Position numbers and translations under genes: made by a program | The notes under the pieces: generated by a model | Databases searched by the model: none | The model's input: the letters and a program-made list of their open reading frames with translations, nothing else | What the model was told of the DNA's origin: nothing | Shown: positions 7,692-9,791 of the stretch, piece by piece | Numbering within the stretch: the stretch's first letter is position 1 | Layout of the letters: each line of letters opens with the position of its first letter | NCBI GenBank assembly: GCA_947259865.1 | Contig: CAMYNZ010000249.1 | Coordinates: 1-9,791, forward strand | DNA: 9,791 nt | Source: an uncultured Desulfobacterales bacterium | Lineage (GTDB): Bacteria; Desulfobacterota; Desulfobacteria; Desulfobacterales; G020354645 | Direction of reading: 5' to 3'

Positions 7692-7769
7692 CTATTGAAG
7701 GCGGTCTACTATTTTTGCGATAGCTTTTAAAAGCTCCGAATTTCAATCCCCCAACGGGCAGTAGCCTCT

Positions 7770-8702
7770 TTATGGGGTAAAAATCCTGGTTACCGCTTTT
7801 TTTCTTCCGGTCAAGGTCTGATAAGTTTCATCCGGGTAACCCAATGCGATGACGGCAAATAATTTTTCTTCTTGCGGTATTTTTAAAAACCGTTGAATTG
7901 CGGCATCATTTTGTATGGCTTTGACAGCGTAGCCGATCATGCAAGTGCCCAATCCCAGGCTGTGGGCGGCCAGCAGGATATTTTGAGTGGCAAGCATGGC
8001 ATCTTCCATCGGGCAGCTGCCGCCCTTCCTGGAGCCGACGATAATAAGGGCGGTGGCCCCATGAAAGAGGCGGTCGCGTCCGTGTCGCTCCCAATCCTCT
8101 AAGGCTTCTTTCACCGATCGGTAATATTCTTTATAATAATTATCCAGTGACGGTCTGCCCAGCTTTTTTAGAGCCCAACGCAAATACCATTTTTCGGCCA
8201 TGCGGTTTATACGCCTGAAAAATGCGCCGATTCGCTGGCCGAATTCGTTCACCGCCATACGGTCAGGCAAAATGGTAAAGGTCCAATTCTGGCAATTGGA
8301 ACCTGATGGTGCCAGGGTGCCGATCTTCACCAAATCTTTAAGCCAAGAAAGTGCAACGGCCTTCTCGCGGTAATTGCGGCACGATCGCCTGGAGGCCATC
8401 AGCCTGATCAATTGGGCCGAATCAAACTCCCCATGGGACAGCCAACGATTTTGCAGATCGAAATTTTCAAAGGAGAGACTTTGTTCATCGATGGCCTTTA
8501 CCGTGACTGCATCAACCGGGCATACCCCGACACAATGCCCACATTGAAGAGAACGGTCACCGCTTACCACGGCCTTTTCATCCTGCATGGTGATAGTTTC
8601 AGCAGGGCACACTTTTACGCATAATCCGCAGCCGATGCACTTTTCCGGATCGATAATGGTTGTTACGGTTCTGTCAATCATTTGATGAGGTGTTGAGGCC
8701 AT
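7770..8702 (-). CDS. Nitroreductase-family flavoprotein with N-terminal ferredoxin domain
   Basis: A 310-residue fusion of a bacterial ferredoxin domain (about 12-70) and an FMN-binding nitroreductase domain (about 95-310). It would pass electrons from iron-sulfur clusters to FMN to reduce an unidentified organic substrate in the cytoplasm. The first cluster motif is intact (Cys22, 25, 28, 32). The second keeps Cys54, 57 and 61 but has Ser51 (codon TCT) where the first Cys is expected. Nitroreductase hallmarks are RRSCRNYREKAV near 104-115, APSGSNCQNW near 131-140 (FMN contact region) and a GLGTCMIGYA segment near 250-259. The ATG at 8700-8702 has an AGAGGAA ribosome site at about 10 nt and overlaps the upstream SDR gene by 29 nt. 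An ATG seven codons later would reduce the overlap to 8 nt but lacks a ribosome site. It is the last gene of its operon, followed by a terminator. Confidence 0.92.
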   Translation of the reverse strand: MASTPHQMIDRTVTTIIDPEKCIGCGLCVKVCPAETITMQDEKAVVSGDRSLQCGHCVGVCPVDAVTVKAIDEQSLSFENFDLQNRWLSHGEFDSAQLIRLMASRRSCRNYREKAVALSWLKDLVKIGTLAPSGSNCQNWTFTILPDRMAVNEFGQRIGAFFRRINRMAEKWYLRWALKKLGRPSLDNYYKEYYRSVKEALEDWERHGRDRLFHGATALIIVGSRKGGSCPMEDAMLATQNILLAAHSLGLGTCMIGYAVKAIQNDAAIQRFLKIPQEEKLFAVIALGYPDETYQTLTGRKKAVTRIFTP

Positions 8703-9513
8703 TTCTGATAAGTTCCTCTTTGAGCTGTCTGATCATAATCCGTTCATACAAAGCCGGAGCTAAACGGCTGATCCAGTAAGTCAATTTGCCGATGGGCGAT
8801 AAGATGAGCATTTTTTTTTGTTTCAAGCCTCCCCTGTAGACGGCTTCGGCAACCCCATCGGGGGAAGCTTGTTTTCCCACCCGAGACTGGGGATGGGTCG
8901 TGACCCGACCGTCTCCGCCAAGGGCCCGATTCTGTAATTTGGTTTTTACAAATCCGGGACAAACGATCATAACGTGAACACCGCTGGCTCGCATCTCAGA
9001 TCGCAACGATGTAAACAGGCCGTGGAGTGCGTGCTTGCTGGCGCAATAAGCAGTTCTGCCCAGCAGGGGGGCAAGACCGGCGATGCTTTCAATAATGATG
9101 ATCATACCCCGGCGCTCAATAAGGCTTGCAATGGCAGATTGGGTGCAATACAGAGACCCAAAAAAATTCACCGCCATTACCTTCCGATAAACGCTTGACC
9201 GGGTTTCAACAAAAGCACTTCGTTGCGTTATTCCGGCATTGTTGACCAGTATATCGATTCCGCCGTAACGATCAATTATCTCACTGATCGCCGAGGCGCA
9301 TTGCGCTTCCTGGGAAACGTCGCAGGGTAGACCGACTGCCTTCTGACCGGCGGCAACCAATTGAGCCACGGCGGCCCGAACGCCTTTTTCATCCTTATCC
9401 AGCATCCCGATGGTTGCCCCTCCCCGGGCAAATTTGCGGGAAATCGAAGCACCAATACCACTGGCTGCGCCGGTCACCACTACAATCTTGTTTTTATAAT
9501 CACGCCTTATCAT
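8674..9513 (-). CDS. Short-chain dehydrogenase/reductase (SDR)
   Basis: A 279-residue classical SDR that oxidises or reduces an alcohol/carbonyl with NAD(P); substrate unknown. The Rossmann cofactor motif TGAASGIG is at 14-21, with Asp39 at the end of the second strand (GMLDKDE), which leans towards NAD over NADP. NNAG is at 91-94, and the catalytic tetrad is Asn116, Ser143, Tyr156 and Lys160. After the core, the C-terminal part (about 235-265) contains a hydrophobic stretch around IGKLTYWISRLAPALYERIM, seen in SDRs that associate with membranes or lipid substrates; this is only suggestive. The ATG has GGAAG six bases upstream. It lies 16 nt after the transporter gene and overlaps the nitroreductase gene by 29 nt, so the three should be co-expressed. 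Confidence 0.93.
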   Translation of the reverse strand: MIRRDYKNKIVVVTGAASGIGASISRKFARGGATIGMLDKDEKGVRAAVAQLVAAGQKAVGLPCDVSQEAQCASAISEIIDRYGGIDILVNNAGITQRSAFVETRSSVYRKVMAVNFFGSLYCTQSAIASLIERRGMIIIIESIAGLAPLLGRTAYCASKHALHGLFTSLRSEMRASGVHVMIVCPGFVKTKLQNRALGGDGRVTTHPQSRVGKQASPDGVAEAVYRGGLKQKKMLILSPIGKLTYWISRLAPALYERIMIRQLKEELIRNGLNTSSND

Positions 9514-9529
9514 TGCGCACTTCCGCAGT

Positions 9530-9791
9530 TCAGGGCGCCAGGCCCGCCATATCAGCCTGTGTATCGATCGGCAATGGGCGACGGGAAAAAATAAAAGCCG
9601 TTATCAGACCGGCTATGATGTGCCAAATTCCCCACCAAGCGACCAAGATGGCCATTCCTCCGAGACCTTCAAAAAAGTTAAACACCAGGACCAAACCCAG
9701 ACCGGAATTTTGTATACCGACCTCGACCGATACCGCCCGGGTATCGGGCTCCGGTAATCGGAAAAGGCGTCCGGACCAGTAACCTAAATTC
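9530..9791 (-). CDS. Bile acid:sodium symporter-family transporter, C-terminal fragment (cut by window edge)
   Basis: An open frame enters from the right edge and stops at 9530-9532, giving the last 86 residues of a membrane protein. It contains the EVGIQNSGLGLVLVF segment characteristic of the BASS (bile acid:sodium symporter) superfamily. A glycine-rich hydrophobic stretch GLGGMAILVAWWGIWHIIAG and a final helix ending in SRR follow, then a short polar tail. The family moves organic anions such as bile acids or 2-oxo acids with sodium; the substrate here is unknown. It precedes the SDR gene by 16 nt on the same strand. Its start lies outside the window. Confidence 0.85.
   Translation of the reverse strand, partial: NLGYWSGRLFRLPEPDTRAVSVEVGIQNSGLGLVLVFNFFEGLGGMAILVAWWGIWHIIAGLITAFIFSRRPLPIDTQADMAGLAP

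Larger units (their letters stand above)
7441..7769. other. Intergenic region between two convergent genes
   Basis: These 329 nt separate the 3' ends of the alpha/beta hydrolase and nitroreductase genes. They hold a REP-like inverted pair (7520-7607), an intrinsic terminator reading on the minus strand (7665-7691) and a perfect 14-bp palindrome AGCTTTTAAAAGCT (7722-7735). I see no convincing coding frame or RNA gene. A GGGTCGATCCCC-like string near 7462-7473 superficially recalls a tRNA T-loop, but no cloverleaf surrounds it. Confidence 0.7.

Noticed and set aside
9414..9782. A 122-codon plus-strand open frame near the right edge
   Set aside because: The minus strand over the same bases encodes the recognisable end of a bile acid symporter-family protein and the start of the SDR gene.

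Overview
The window looks like chromosomal DNA from an anaerobic, selenocysteine-using bacterium. A sulfate-reducing or syntrophic member of the Desulfobacterota (Desulfobacterales-like) is my best guess. This rests on the NuoG-like selenoprotein formate dehydrogenase, the ferredoxin-nitroreductase fusion and the style of the intergenic repeats; no rRNA or other definitive marker is present. Every gene falls in a known family. I see no phage, transposase, CRISPR or defence genes.

Left block (1-3383, minus strand): a cytoplasmic formate dehydrogenase catalytic subunit of 922 residues. An in-frame UGA at 1688-1690 interrupts the reading frame. It lies in the diagnostic context His-Cys-Ala-Arg-Leu-Sec-His-Ser and is followed by a well-formed bacterial SECIS hairpin, so this is one selenoprotein gene and not a pseudogene or two genes. 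A sigma70-type promoter and a leader of about 130 nt with small hairpins precede it. Upstream is a small VanZ-like membrane protein. No diaphorase-type partner subunit (NuoE/NuoF-like) is in the window.

Middle block (3384-7440): the minus-strand thrS (threonyl-tRNA synthetase) is followed by a 257-nt gap framed by two inverted arrays of a GTTGCGN-type heptamer. ThrRS is about 20 residues shorter than expected within the catalytic domain, apparently through a clean in-frame deletion. Divergently on the plus strand lie rnd (RNase D with two HRDC domains) and, one base after its stop, a small alpha/beta hydrolase.

Right block (7441-9791): a 329-nt gap holds a REP-like inverted pair and an intrinsic terminator serving the minus-strand operon to its right. 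That operon, read right to left, is the C-terminal end of a bile acid:sodium symporter-family transporter (cut by the window edge), a short-chain dehydrogenase, and a nitroreductase with an N-terminal ferredoxin domain. Gaps are 16 nt and then a 29-nt overlap, so the three are probably co-transcribed. The set suggests uptake and reductive modification of an organic substrate that the sequence does not identify.

Most worth a second look: the selenocysteine/SECIS decoding site, the ThrRS internal deletion, the Cys-to-Ser change in the second ferredoxin motif of the nitroreductase, and the two intergenic repeat structures. I did not find a clearly new biological system.
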